A stretch of DNA of 64,000 nt from Butyrivibrio sp. MC2021 (GTDB taxonomy: Bacteria; Bacillota; Clostridia; Lachnospirales; Lachnospiraceae). The notes beneath the pieces are model-generated. The model was given only the letters and a program-made list of their open reading frames with translations, ran no database searches and had not been told where the DNA came from. Position numbers and translations under genes: made by a program. This document shows, piece by piece, positions 55,278-63,491 of this stretch. The stretch is from contig NZ_JHXX01000001.1 in NCBI RefSeq assembly GCF_000621605.1, positions 372,001 through 436,000 on the forward strand. Direction: 5' to 3'. Within the stretch, counting starts at the first letter, position 1. Every line of letters starts with the position of its first letter.

Positions 55278-55291
55278 CTGTCAGAAATTGA

Positions 55292-56794
55292 TCAGAGGGT
55301 TACGCCTCTCTTCCATATTGCCATATCATGGAAGCCTGCTTCTTCATGCTTAAGCTTCTCTCCTGATGCGGTTCTGAGGATCTTGTCAAAGAGCTCTTCA
55401 CTGAGTTCATCAAAGGTTCTGCCCTCAAGAATCTGGCCTGCTCTGAAGTCGATCCAGTTACCCTTTTTATCTGCAATAGTATTGTTACTTGCAATTTTCA
55501 TAGTAGGAACAGGACATGCAAAAGGTGTTCCTCTTCCTGTTGTAAACAGCACGATCTGTGCACCGGAGCTGGCCAATGCAGTAGCTGCGCAAAGATCATT
55601 ACCTGGAGCACACAAAAGATTGAGACCTGTAACATCAGTTCTTTCACCATACTCAAGAACGTTCATTACCGGATAATCACCGGATTTCTGTGTGCATCCA
55701 AGGGATTTATCCTCCAGGGTTGTTATGCCGCCGGCCTTGTTTCCGGGTGAAGGATTCTCATAGATAGGCTCGCCCTGTCTGGTGAAATAGTCCTTGAAAC
55801 CATTGATCATATTAACTGTATCATTAAAAGTACTCTCATCCTTACATCTATTCATAAGAATAGTCTCAGCTCCAAACATCTCAGGAACCTCAGTAAGAAT
55901 AGATGTTCCGCCACATTCCACGATCTTATCGGAAATTCTTCCAACCAGCGGATTGGCAGTAATTCCTGAAAATCCGTCGGATCCGCCGCATTTAAGGCCT
56001 ATGATAAGCTTGGAAGCATCAACTTCTTCTCTCTCATCTCCGGCTGCTGCATCAATAAGTTCCTGTAATAGTTCAAGACCCTCAGCAATTTCGTCATCAG
56101 ACTTCTGAGCCACAAGGAACTTAACTCTTTCCTTGTCATACTCACCGATATATGGCATAAGAACATCGATATTGCTGTTCTCGCAGCCAAGGCCAAGAAC
56201 AAGGACACCGCCTGCATTGGGGTGCTTGATAAGATCAGAAAGGATTGTTCTTGTATGCTCCTGATCATCTCCGGTCTGAGAGCATCCATAATTATGTGTG
56301 AAAGCTATAACCTCATCCACATTACCCTTCAACATTCTGCTTGCCTTGTTGGCAAGGGCTGTTGCAATGTTATTTACACAGCCTACTGTAGGAATGATCC
56401 AAATATCATTTCTTATTCCAACACGTCCGTCTTTTCTTACAAAGCCCTTGAAGGAAGCCTTCTTAGAACCCATAAGTGCTTTCTTTTTCTCAATATCCTC
56501 TGTGTTTGGTTCATACTTATATTCAAGAATACCTTCGAGATTGGTCTTGATATCATGGGTGTGAACCCATCTTCCCTCTGCAATATTCTCTGTGGCATGT
56601 CCTATAGCATATCCATATTTAACCACGTTAGAATCTGCTGCAATCTCTTTTATGGCCATCTTATGGCCTGCAGGAATCTCTTCTAATGAAGTAACCACTC
56701 TGCCATCTGAAATAGCAACTGTCTCGCCCTTTGCCATAGGCTCAAGACATACAATTACATTATCTTCCGGATGAATCTGTAAAAATTTTCCCAT
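55292..56794 (-). CDS. uxaA: Altronate dehydratase
   Basis: Dehydrates D-altronate to 2-keto-3-deoxygluconate in galacturonate catabolism. The 500-residue full-length form has an N-terminal SAF-like domain (residues 1-95; FLQIHPEDNVIVCLEPMAKGE) and the dehydratase core (GYVRKDGRVGIRN-like FVRKDGRVGIRNDIWIIPT; AFTHNYGCSQTGDD; GLKCGGSDGFSGITANP; TTGRGTPFACPVPTMKIASN). GAGGT precedes the ATG. It is divergent from uxaC; tagaturonate reductase is not in the window. Confidence 0.95.
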   Translation of the reverse strand: MGKFLQIHPEDNVIVCLEPMAKGETVAISDGRVVTSLEEIPAGHKMAIKEIAADSNVVKYGYAIGHATENIAEGRWVHTHDIKTNLEGILEYKYEPNTEDIEKKKALMGSKKASFKGFVRKDGRVGIRNDIWIIPTVGCVNNIATALANKASRMLKGNVDEVIAFTHNYGCSQTGDDQEHTRTILSDLIKHPNAGGVLVLGLGCENSNIDVLMPYIGEYDKERVKFLVAQKSDDEIAEGLELLQELIDAAAGDEREEVDASKLIIGLKCGGSDGFSGITANPLVGRISDKIVECGGTSILTEVPEMFGAETILMNRCKDESTFNDTVNMINGFKDYFTRQGEPIYENPSPGNKAGGITTLEDKSLGCTQKSGDYPVMNVLEYGERTDVTGLNLLCAPGNDLCAATALASSGAQIVLFTTGRGTPFACPVPTMKIASNNTIADKKGNWIDFRAGQILEGRTFDELSEELFDKILRTASGEKLKHEEAGFHDMAIWKRGVTL

Positions 56795-56871
56795 TCTCTT
56801 ACCTCTTTTACATTCTTACATTTTTTGCTCGTTAACATTATTACAAATATTACAGAACCCTTAAACATTCA

Positions 56872-56885
56872 TGTAAGCGTTTACA
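56872..56885. promoter_or_regulatory. Operator S3 between uxaA and uxaC
   Basis: TGTAAGCGTTTACA, a full match to the cre/LacI-type consensus and almost a perfect palindrome. It lies about 78 bp upstream of the uxaA ATG, where a weak minus-strand TTACAT/TAATAT promoter can be drawn across it. Confidence 0.7.
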
Positions 56886-56932
56886 GTTAAATCATATATT
56901 TAAACTCCATAATCGTCAATAAATTTTTCCTA

Positions 56933-56961
56933 TTGTATTTAGTATTCGCGTCTTGTATAAT
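56933..56961 (+). promoter_or_regulatory. Sigma-A type promoter for uxaC-lacI
   Basis: TTGTAT (56933-56938) and TATAAT (56956-56961), 17-bp spacer, about 80 bp before the uxaC start. Confidence 0.7.
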
Positions 56962-56977
56962 ACCTTTGTAAAAAATA

Positions 56978-56991
56978 TGAAAATGCTTACA
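56978..56991. promoter_or_regulatory. Operator S4 just downstream of the uxaC promoter
   Basis: TGAAAATGCTTACA, one mismatch (T for the central C) to the cre consensus. It starts about 10 nt after the predicted transcription start, the same relative position as S1. Confidence 0.55.
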
Positions 56992-57046
56992 TTTATTTTT
57001 TGCTCTTTACACTTAAATAATGGAAAAAATTTGGGAGGGTATGTAA

Positions 57047-58465
57047 ATGAAGACTTTTATGGACAAAGATTTCCTTCTTCAGTCTGATGCAGCTAAGACT
57101 ATATATCACGATTACGCAGAAAATATGCCAATTCTTGATTATCATTGCCACATCAGTCCCAAGGAAATTGCAGAAGACCGTCATTTCGAAACTATTACTC
57201 AGGTATGGCTCGGTGGGGATCATTATAAATGGCGTCTTATGCGCGCTTTCGGCGTAGATGAAAAGTTCATGACAGGGGATGCTCCTGACAAGGAGAAATT
57301 CTTAATGTTCGCAAAATGCCTCGGCAAGGCTGTAGGCAATCCGCTTTATCACTGGGCTCACTTAGAGCTTCGCAAGTATTTCGGTTATAATGGTGTACTT
57401 AATGAAAAGACCGCAGAGGAAGTATATGACATCTGCAACAAGGTTCTTCAGTCACCTGACATGAGTGTACGTAAACTCATCAAGATGTCCGGTGTAACAC
57501 TTATCTGCACAACCGATGATCCTATCGATACTCTTGAATGGCACGATAAGATCAGAGAAGATGCATCTTTCGATGTTAAGGTTCTTCCTGCTTGGAGACC
57601 TGACAAGGCCAAGAATATCACCAAACCGGAATTCATCTCTTATATTGCTACTCTTTCAGAAGTAAGCGGTGTTAAGATTGATTCATTTGCTTCACTTAAA
57701 GAGGCACTCAGAGTAAGACTCGACTATTTCGCTTCCAAGGGATGCAGCGTAACAGACCACGCTCTTGAATATGTTATGTACAGACCCGCTTCAGACGAAG
57801 AAATCGAGAAGATCTTCGCAAGACGTATGGCCGGTGAAGAGATCAGCTATGAGGATTCTCTTAAGTATGAGACAGCCTTCATGCTCTTCGAGGGGGAAGA
57901 GATCAAGAAGAGAGACTGGGTTCTTCAGCTTCACTTCGGATGCAAGCGCGACAACAATACTCCTATGTATGAGAAGCTTGGTCCTGATACAGGTTATGAT
58001 ACAATCGCAGCTTACTACCCTATGGCTGAGCTGGCAGATTTCCTTAACGCTCTGCACTGCAAGAATTCTCTTCCTAAGACAATTCTTTACAGTCTTAACC
58101 CTAACGATAACAAGATCATCAATACCACACTCAATGCATTTAACGAGGCTCCTGTTGTTGCCAAGATCCAGCAGGGAAGCGCATGGTGGTTCAATGATAC
58201 CAAGATCGGTATGGAGGAACAGCTTGCATCAGTTGCTGAGTCCGGAAACCTTTCAGGATTTGTCGGAATGCTCACAGATTCAAGAAGCTTCACTTCCTAT
58301 ACAAGACATGATTACTTCCGTAGGATCCTTTGCAATTACCTTGGTTCCCTTGTTGAGAACGGCGAATATCCTGCAGAGGATATTGATATTCTGGGTGAGA
58401 TCGCCAAGGATATCTCCTACAACAACGCAGTTAGATACTTTAAATTCGATTTAGAAACGAGATAA
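57047..58465 (+). CDS. uxaC: Uronate isomerase (glucuronate/galacturonate isomerase)
   Basis: Converts D-glucuronate to fructuronate and D-galacturonate to tagaturonate. The amidohydrolase-fold landmarks are present: ILDYHCHISPKEIAEDRHFE, GGDHYKWRLMRAFGVDE, CTTDDPIDTLEWH, LQLHFGCKRDNNTPM, and SWWFNDTKIGMEEQL. Length 472 is typical. GGGAGGG precedes the ATG. The LacI gene follows after 4 bp, forming one unit. Confidence 0.98.
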   Translation: MKTFMDKDFLLQSDAAKTIYHDYAENMPILDYHCHISPKEIAEDRHFETITQVWLGGDHYKWRLMRAFGVDEKFMTGDAPDKEKFLMFAKCLGKAVGNPLYHWAHLELRKYFGYNGVLNEKTAEEVYDICNKVLQSPDMSVRKLIKMSGVTLICTTDDPIDTLEWHDKIREDASFDVKVLPAWRPDKAKNITKPEFISYIATLSEVSGVKIDSFASLKEALRVRLDYFASKGCSVTDHALEYVMYRPASDEEIEKIFARRMAGEEISYEDSLKYETAFMLFEGEEIKKRDWVLQLHFGCKRDNNTPMYEKLGPDTGYDTIAAYYPMAELADFLNALHCKNSLPKTILYSLNPNDNKIINTTLNAFNEAPVVAKIQQGSAWWFNDTKIGMEEQLASVAESGNLSGFVGMLTDSRSFTSYTRHDYFRRILCNYLGSLVENGEYPAEDIDILGEIAKDISYNNAVRYFKFDLETR

Positions 58466-58469
58466 GCCT

Positions 58470-59492
58470 ATGAGTAGCCAGATGACTATCTATGACATAT
58501 CCAAGAAGGCCGGAGTATCCATTGCCACTGTGTCTCGTGTTCTTAACGGAAGCACCAATGTTAAACCCAGAACCAGAAAAAAGGTTATGGATATTATCGA
58601 GCAGTACGGATACAAGCCCAATGCCTTTGCAAGAGGTCTTGGCCTTAACTCCATGAAGACCATCGGCATTCTTTGCGCAGATGCATCAGACCTTTATCTT
58701 GCCAAAGCTATTTATTATATAGAACAGAATCTTCGTGAGAACGGATATAATTCAGTACTTTGCTGTACCGGTTATGAGATGCAATCCAGAAAGGAATCTC
58801 TTAATCTTCTGCTCTCTCAGCATGTTGATTCGGTTGTAATGGTAGGTTCCAACTTCATCATGAACAACTCTGAGGACAATCAATATGTACGAGATGCTGC
58901 AGCAACTGTACCTATCATGCTTCTCAATGCTGATTTTGACTGTCCCAACGTATATTGCACTCTCTGTGATGACTACAAGGCTACACAGGATGCAACAGAA
59001 AAAATGCTTGCTTCAGGAACCAAAGATATTCTTTATCTTTACAACAGTAATTCCTACAGTGGATTAAAGAAGCTTGCAGGTTTCCAGAACGCTCTTCTCT
59101 CACATGATATTCCTGTGAAGAAGCAGATGCAGCAGTGCTTCAAGGGAAGCCACGAAGATATTGACGGTGTTAAGAATTTTGTGGAAGGCCTCTACAAAAA
59201 GGGCTTAAAATTCGACGGCATAGTAACCAGTGATGATTTCCTTGCCATCGGTGCCATGAACTTCGCAAGAGCCAACAATATCAATGTTCCCGGCGATCTG
59301 CAGATTATCGGTTATAACAATTCAATACTTACTCTTTGTTCAGAACCCGATATCTCATCTGTAGACAACAGACTTGAAGATATGTGCATTCAGCTTGTGA
59401 AGACCCTGATCGGAACCCTCAGCCAGAATGAGATGCCCCAGAAGACCATCTTCTCCGGCGAACTCGTCAAAAGAGGATCCACCAATTTCTAA
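58470..59492 (+). CDS. LacI-family transcriptional regulator
   Basis: 340 residues: N-terminal HTH and hinge (TIYDISKKAGVSIATVSRVL; NVKPRTRKKVMDIIEQYGYK) and a periplasmic-binding-protein-like effector domain. The recognition helix ATVSRVLNGS and the hinge are close to those of CcpA/LacI types that bind TGTAANCG-like half-sites, matching S1-S4. Position directly after uxaC suggests it is the local uronate repressor (KdgR/ExuR-like role). The effector domain lacks obvious reasons to call it CcpA itself, though that is the alternative. Confidence 0.93.
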   Translation: MSSQMTIYDISKKAGVSIATVSRVLNGSTNVKPRTRKKVMDIIEQYGYKPNAFARGLGLNSMKTIGILCADASDLYLAKAIYYIEQNLRENGYNSVLCCTGYEMQSRKESLNLLLSQHVDSVVMVGSNFIMNNSEDNQYVRDAAATVPIMLLNADFDCPNVYCTLCDDYKATQDATEKMLASGTKDILYLYNSNSYSGLKKLAGFQNALLSHDIPVKKQMQQCFKGSHEDIDGVKNFVEGLYKKGLKFDGIVTSDDFLAIGAMNFARANNINVPGDLQIIGYNNSILTLCSEPDISSVDNRLEDMCIQLVKTLIGTLSQNEMPQKTIFSGELVKRGSTNF

Positions 59493-59500
59493 GCCAAATA

Positions 59501-59540
59501 AAGAGCTTACTCCGACAGCATTCGAAGTAAGCTCTTTTTT
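59501..59540. terminator. Bidirectional terminator between lacI and araC
   Basis: AAGAGCTTACT (59501-59511) and AGTAAGCTCTT (59526-59536) form a perfect 11-bp stem with a 14-nt loop and a T run to 59540. Confidence 0.85.
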
Positions 59541-60381
59541 ATTGATTTTTATCGCCAAGCAAAATATTCTTTCTATACTCTCTCGGAGAAAGATGGTACT
59601 TTTCAGCAAAGCATCTGTTAAAGGTTCGCTGGCTTTCAAAACCGGCGTCATAACATATCTCTGTGATCTGCTTATCCGTGTATCGTAGCATGGTCTGGGC
59701 ATAGTCAAGACGCACTTCATTCAGGTATTGATTAAAATTCCTGTGGAAAGTCTTCGAGAAAACTCTCGATAAAGTAAATTGGCTTATTCCAAGGTCATGG
59801 GCCATGGAGGTCAATGAAATGTTATCGGCAAAGTGCGCAGATATGTACGAAACTGTCTTGTATATCAAGTCATCACTACCGATTTCTGCCTTTGGAACGA
59901 GCTCCAGCTTCGGAATAGATCTGGCCAACAATATATGTATATAAGAAAGGGCCAATGCATTCTGGTCCTTGGTAAGCTCTTTGATGTCCTGGCGTTCGAG
60001 GCCGGAGGCGAATTCATCGCAGATGGCTTTTACTGCATATATGATATCGGGATGCACATCCCTCTTACATATGACCGGTTCCAAGGGGCTTAAGTTCGAT
60101 ATCTCGTTCTGATAGCCTGTGGCCAGGTTGGGAGAAGCCAGAATATACGTAGCGCGGTTATCACCATCAGAGAACACCTGATAATGATGGACCATTTCAG
60201 GAAAAACAACGGCAAAGTCACCCTTTTGCATGGCATATAGATTTTGGCCAACTCCTATCGCCAATTCCCCCTCTGTCACATAAACAAATTCAACTGCTCT
60301 GTGAAGATGAGGAGCACTGTGAACGCTCTTTCTCTGGTATATTGTAAGACCAACACCGTTATCCTTATATATAGGAAGCAT
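59539..60381 (-). CDS. AraC-family transcriptional regulator
   Basis: 280 residues: N-terminal cupin (PHLHRAVEFVYVTEGELAIGVG; MQKGDFAVVFPEMVHHYQVF) and C-terminal HTHs (TSMAHDLGISQFTLSRVFSK; ITEICYDAGFESQRTFNRCFAEKYHLSPREYRK). The ATG at 60379-60381 has AGGAG at 8 nt; the longer frame begins at a TTG before that SD. It lies beside the uronate genes and has its own promoter; whether it controls the island or the 60723-64000 operon is unknown. Confidence 0.93.
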   Translation of the reverse strand: MLPIYKDNGVGLTIYQRKSVHSAPHLHRAVEFVYVTEGELAIGVGQNLYAMQKGDFAVVFPEMVHHYQVFSDGDNRATYILASPNLATGYQNEISNLSPLEPVICKRDVHPDIIYAVKAICDEFASGLERQDIKELTKDQNALALSYIHILLARSIPKLELVPKAEIGSDDLIYKTVSYISAHFADNISLTSMAHDLGISQFTLSRVFSKTFHRNFNQYLNEVRLDYAQTMLRYTDKQITEICYDAGFESQRTFNRCFAEKYHLSPREYRKNILLGDKNQ

Positions 60382-60449
60382 AGCATTTTCTCCTATTCTC
60401 AAATATCCTTATGCAAGATTTGGCTACTTTTTTAATTTTTATGACATGT

Positions 60450-60478
60450 ATTATATACCTGAAAGTTGTAAAGTACAA
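60450..60478 (-). promoter_or_regulatory. Sigma-A type promoter for the AraC gene at 59539
   Basis: Minus-strand TTGTAC (plus 60473-60478) and TATAAT (plus 60450-60455), 17-bp spacer, about 70 bp before the start codon. Confidence 0.65.
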
Positions 60479-60538
60479 TATGTCGACAGGCAGTGATGAT
60501 AAAGATTTAAGTAGTTGTTTTTAAAAAGGAGATTAACC

Positions 60539-60622
60539 ATGATAAAAGCAATAAAAGATTTTTTTAACGAGTCACTTTCATATTACAAAGAGCTTGCAGC
60601 AAAAGGAGTTTATCTCGGCTAA
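60539..60622 (+). CDS. Small ORF, 27 residues, unknown function
   Basis: ATG at 60539 is preceded by AAAAAGGAG with 8 nt spacing, one of the stronger ribosome binding sites here. The peptide starts MIKAIKDFFNESLSYYKELA and ends AKGVYLG. Spaced hydrophobics (Ile, Phe, Leu, Tyr) and Lys/Glu would make an amphipathic helix; there is no cysteine, no Gly-Gly leader and no signal peptide. A 15-bp hairpin 70 nt downstream would terminate its transcript. No clear plus-strand promoter is seen, though TGTCGACA (60481-60488) is an 8-bp palindrome upstream. Possibly a small membrane-associated, signalling or antimicrobial peptide; function cannot be assigned. Confidence 0.55.
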   Translation: MIKAIKDFFNESLSYYKELAAKGVYLG

Positions 60623-60691
60623 GCTCAAACATTTAATTTGCTACCCCATATTCATTTACCTTTTTATATATCAATTTGTATACCCCCCCAA

Positions 60692-60725
60692 TGAAAAGAA
60701 GCTGGTAATCACCAGCTTCTTTTCA
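60692..60725. terminator. Bidirectional terminator between the small ORF and the radical SAM gene
   Basis: TGAAAAGAAGCTGGT (60692-60706) and ACCAGCTTCTTTTCA (60711-60725) form a perfect 15-bp stem with a 4-nt loop. The minus-strand arm starts with the stop codon of the radical SAM gene. Confidence 0.85.
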
Positions 60726-61640
60726 TATTCCCTGACAGTCAAAATCAGGGATAAAACTATCTTTTGCAGTCTCTCCCACCTGCATAAATCCCTTTACCAC
60801 GCCCATATTTGCAGCATAATCTATAAGACTGTCATATTCTTTTTCTGTTATAGTCCTGTTTATCTCAGGAAAAGCCTCCAACTGACCGTTGGGAGTAAAC
60901 TGATTCATAAGACTGATATACACCTTGTCTCCATATCTTTCATACAGATATTTCACTATCATCTTGGCTTGTATCAGCATTCCCGGCATAAGAAGGTGCC
61001 TTATGACAACACCCTTTTGGATTATACTCTCCCCGTCCTTATCCTCAAATATACATTCAGGCTTCTGTCTCACCATCTCATCGATAGCAGCTTTGGCGGC
61101 CTCCACATATCCGGGAGCATTGCTGTATCTTATGGCATCTTCGTTTCTGATGTATTTCAAATCAGGTAAATAAATGTCTATAAGTCCTTCGAGACTTTTT
61201 ACCATATCTAAATTCAGATATGAGGAAGTATTAAGAAGAAAAGGAAGATCAAACCCCTGTTTTCTGGCGGATTCTATAGCAATTCGCACAGACGGTATGA
61301 ACATATCCGCCGTAACAAGATTGATATTATTGGCCCCTTTATCCTTCAGTTCAAAAAAAATCCCAGTAAGCCTTGATATATCTATATATTTCCCCACTTC
61401 TCCCCTGCTTATCTTTTGGTTCTGACAAAAGACACAGCCCATATTGCATCCGGAAAAGAACACAGTTCCGGAACCGGCCGAGCCTGAAATACAGGGTTCT
61501 TCCCACATATGAAGGGCAGCTCTGCTGACATGCAGCATGCTGCCTTCCTTACAATAACCTTTAGTTTTATTCCTATCTATGCCGCAGTTCCTTGGACAGA
61601 TCCTGCAGGAATTATATTCTTCCAACTTTTCCAAGCTCAT
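60723..61640 (-). CDS. PflA-like radical SAM protein
   Basis: 305 residues with an N-terminal Cys cluster (SCRICPRNCGIDRNKTKGYC), the SAM motif SGCNMGCVFCQN (CX3CX2C) and segments VVIRHLLMPGM and YISLMNQFTPNG. This is the 'putative pyruvate formate-lyase activating' PflX/AmmeMemoRadiSam-like group. No glycyl-radical enzyme is nearby, so the name PFL activator is not warranted. The ATG at 61638-61640 overlaps the kinase stop as TGATG; the TTG just before it is not needed. It is the last gene of the sugar operon. Confidence 0.87.
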   Translation of the reverse strand: MSLEKLEEYNSCRICPRNCGIDRNKTKGYCKEGSMLHVSRAALHMWEEPCISGSAGSGTVFFSGCNMGCVFCQNQKISRGEVGKYIDISRLTGIFFELKDKGANNINLVTADMFIPSVRIAIESARKQGFDLPFLLNTSSYLNLDMVKSLEGLIDIYLPDLKYIRNEDAIRYSNAPGYVEAAKAAIDEMVRQKPECIFEDKDGESIIQKGVVIRHLLMPGMLIQAKMIVKYLYERYGDKVYISLMNQFTPNGQLEAFPEINRTITEKEYDSLIDYAANMGVVKGFMQVGETAKDSFIPDFDCQGI

Positions 61641-62515
61641 CAATTTATCTCATATTCGTTCATAGCAAGCTTAATGGCTCCCATGATTCCCTGGTCATCA
61701 TTGAGGCTTGCAGGAACTATGTATTCCTCAAGATTTTTCAGTGTTTCTGTATTGATATATCCGGCATTATATCTGGCAAAAGCAGCCCTGATCATAGGAA
61801 ACAGCTGCTTCTGATGCATAACACCGCCGCCGAGAATTATCTTCTGAGGGCTGAGAGTCATGCAGAAATTGGATAAAGCCATACCTATATAATCCGCCTC
61901 CAGCTCCCAGACATTATCATTCTCCGCCAGTTCCACAGCTTTTTTGCCCCAGCGTTTCTCTATAGAAGGTCCTGATGCGAGGCCTTCGAAGCAATCCTCG
62001 TGATAAGGACAAATGCACTCACCTTTATCAGATGGCAGTTTACCAAGTCTGATATGACCAAGCTCCGGATGAAGCATTCCGTGAAGAAGCTTTCCATTAG
62101 TCATGACACCGCCGCCTATGCCTGTGCCTATGGTCAGATATATGGCATCAGTAAGGCCTTTGGCACATCCCCAGGTTATCTCCCCAAGAAGAGATCCGTT
62201 GACATCGGTATCAAAGCCCACAGGTATTCCAAGCTTGTCCTTCAGTTCTCCGACAATATTGTAATTCTTCCAGGCTGTCTTGGGCGTGGATGTGATATAG
62301 CCATAGGTTTCAGACTCTCTACACAGATCAATAGGTCCAAAGCAGGCTACTCCAAGAGCCTTGATATCTTTCCTCTTAAAATACTCTTCGATAAGAGGCA
62401 TTGTTTCCGCAGGAGTAGTGGTAGGAATTGATTTTTGCTCTAAAATCTTCCCGTTTTCATCTCCAATTGCAACAACCATCTTGGTCCCGCCGGCTTCCAG
62501 TGCTCCAAATAACAT
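61640..62515 (-). CDS. ROK-family sugar kinase, fructokinase-like
   Basis: 291 residues with ATP motif GALEAGGTKMVVAIG, catalytic block IPVGFDTDVNGSLLGE, GTGIGGGVM and the ROK zinc site (HPELGHIRLG ... CICPYHEDCFEGLASGPS). The closest known type is the YdhR/GmuE fructokinase of B. subtilis, which also neighbours a mannose-6-phosphate isomerase. It likely forms fructose 6-phosphate for ManA. It is 17 bp after manA. Confidence 0.9.
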   Translation of the reverse strand: MLFGALEAGGTKMVVAIGDENGKILEQKSIPTTTPAETMPLIEEYFKRKDIKALGVACFGPIDLCRESETYGYITSTPKTAWKNYNIVGELKDKLGIPVGFDTDVNGSLLGEITWGCAKGLTDAIYLTIGTGIGGGVMTNGKLLHGMLHPELGHIRLGKLPSDKGECICPYHEDCFEGLASGPSIEKRWGKKAVELAENDNVWELEADYIGMALSNFCMTLSPQKIILGGGVMHQKQLFPMIRAAFARYNAGYINTETLKNLEEYIVPASLNDDQGIMGAIKLAMNEYEIN

Positions 62516-62532
62516 AATTCTCCCCCCTATAA

Positions 62533-63480
62533 TTAATGATGTTCCGGAATTCTTGTGATCAAAATCTCGCTATCCCCCGTAACTGTATACTTACCGGAAG
62601 AAGCAGGAATAAATAAGGACTCCCCTTTTTCCAATAAAACAGTTTTACCGCCGCAGGATACCTTTGATTTTCCTTCTATGGCAATAATGCTGACAAATGA
62701 TCTCTCATCAGCCACTTCTTCATAAGCCCTGTCTTGTGTAACTATAACATGGTCAACATCAAAGAAATCACAGCTGACAAGATGTCCTGATGTACAGGTG
62801 TATGGTTCAGGCCTCTTAAGACTTGTAACATCCAAAGACTGCTTAATGTGGAGCTGTCTTGGCTTTCCGTCCGCCCCAAGTCTTCCGTAATCATATATTC
62901 TGTAAGTCACATTTGAATTCTGCTGAATTTCTGCGATGATAATTCCTTCCCCGATGGCATGTAATGTCTTGGGCGGGATAAAAAGAACATCACCTTTCTT
63001 GACCTTTACTTTATTAAGAACTTCAGTAAGGGTATTACTTTTGATTCTCTCCTCAAATTCTTCTCGGGTTATCTCATGGTCAAAGCCCTGATATAAATAG
63101 GAATCCTCATTGGCATCAAGTACATACCACATCTCAGTCTTACCGGGCTGATTCTCATTGGCATTGGCATATTCGTCATCAGGATGAACCTGGATAGATA
63201 AGGCCCTCTTGGCATCTATAAACTTTATCAGAATCGGAAACTCAGAGCAGTCTTTGCAATTAGTCCCGAGAAATTCCCAGCCTATCTCATCACGGACATT
63301 ATCCAGGCTTTTTCCCGCAAATTCCCCGTCAGCAATGATGGAAGAACCGTCCTTGTGACAAGCCAGAACCCAGGCTTCAGCAAGAATGTCCCCATCATAT
63401 TTGATTCCGTATTCTGAGGCAAGTCTGTGCCCTCCCCATAGATAATCCTTACAGGCAGGGATCAGTTTAAACATTTCCAT
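62533..63480 (-). CDS. manA: Mannose-6-phosphate isomerase, class I
   Basis: Interconverts mannose 6-phosphate and fructose 6-phosphate. The zinc ligands are in SIQVHPDDEYA and KTEMWYVLD and in FIPPKTLHAIGEGIIIAEIQQ; NVTYRIYDYGR is the conserved follow-on. It begins KLIPACKDYLWGGHRL. The 315-residue short form matches Firmicute ManA/Pmi. GGAGAT precedes the ATG. It sits 11 bp after the GH51 gene. Confidence 0.96.
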   Translation of the reverse strand: MEMFKLIPACKDYLWGGHRLASEYGIKYDGDILAEAWVLACHKDGSSIIADGEFAGKSLDNVRDEIGWEFLGTNCKDCSEFPILIKFIDAKRALSIQVHPDDEYANANENQPGKTEMWYVLDANEDSYLYQGFDHEITREEFEERIKSNTLTEVLNKVKVKKGDVLFIPPKTLHAIGEGIIIAEIQQNSNVTYRIYDYGRLGADGKPRQLHIKQSLDVTSLKRPEPYTCTSGHLVSCDFFDVDHVIVTQDRAYEEVADERSFVSIIAIEGKSKVSCGGKTVLLEKGESLFIPASSGKYTVTGDSEILITRIPEHH

Positions 63481-63491
63481 ATAAATCTCCG

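Larger units (their letters stand above)
54986..55291. promoter_or_regulatory. Intergenic region between uxaA and the sugar-binding protein gene
   Basis: This 306-bp region has no credible gene. From left to right it carries the SD of the binding-protein gene, a cre-like operator, the promoter, AT-rich sequence with a second operator-like palindrome, and the uxaA terminator. These are listed separately. Confidence 0.7.

Noticed and set aside
55066..55353. Plus-strand frame of 95 codons in the uxaA/binding-protein intergenic region
   Set aside because: It runs over the terminator and into antisense uxaA; no SD and AT-driven composition.
58470..59492. The LacI protein as CcpA itself
   Set aside because: The DNA-binding part is CcpA-like, but position directly after uxaC with no separate promoter fits a local uronate regulator better; not excluded.
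60594..61169. A 191-codon plus-strand open frame starting after the 27-residue ORF
   Set aside because: It crosses the 15-bp terminator hairpin and runs antisense through the radical SAM gene; its composition is that of a reverse-strand shadow and it has no good SD of its own.
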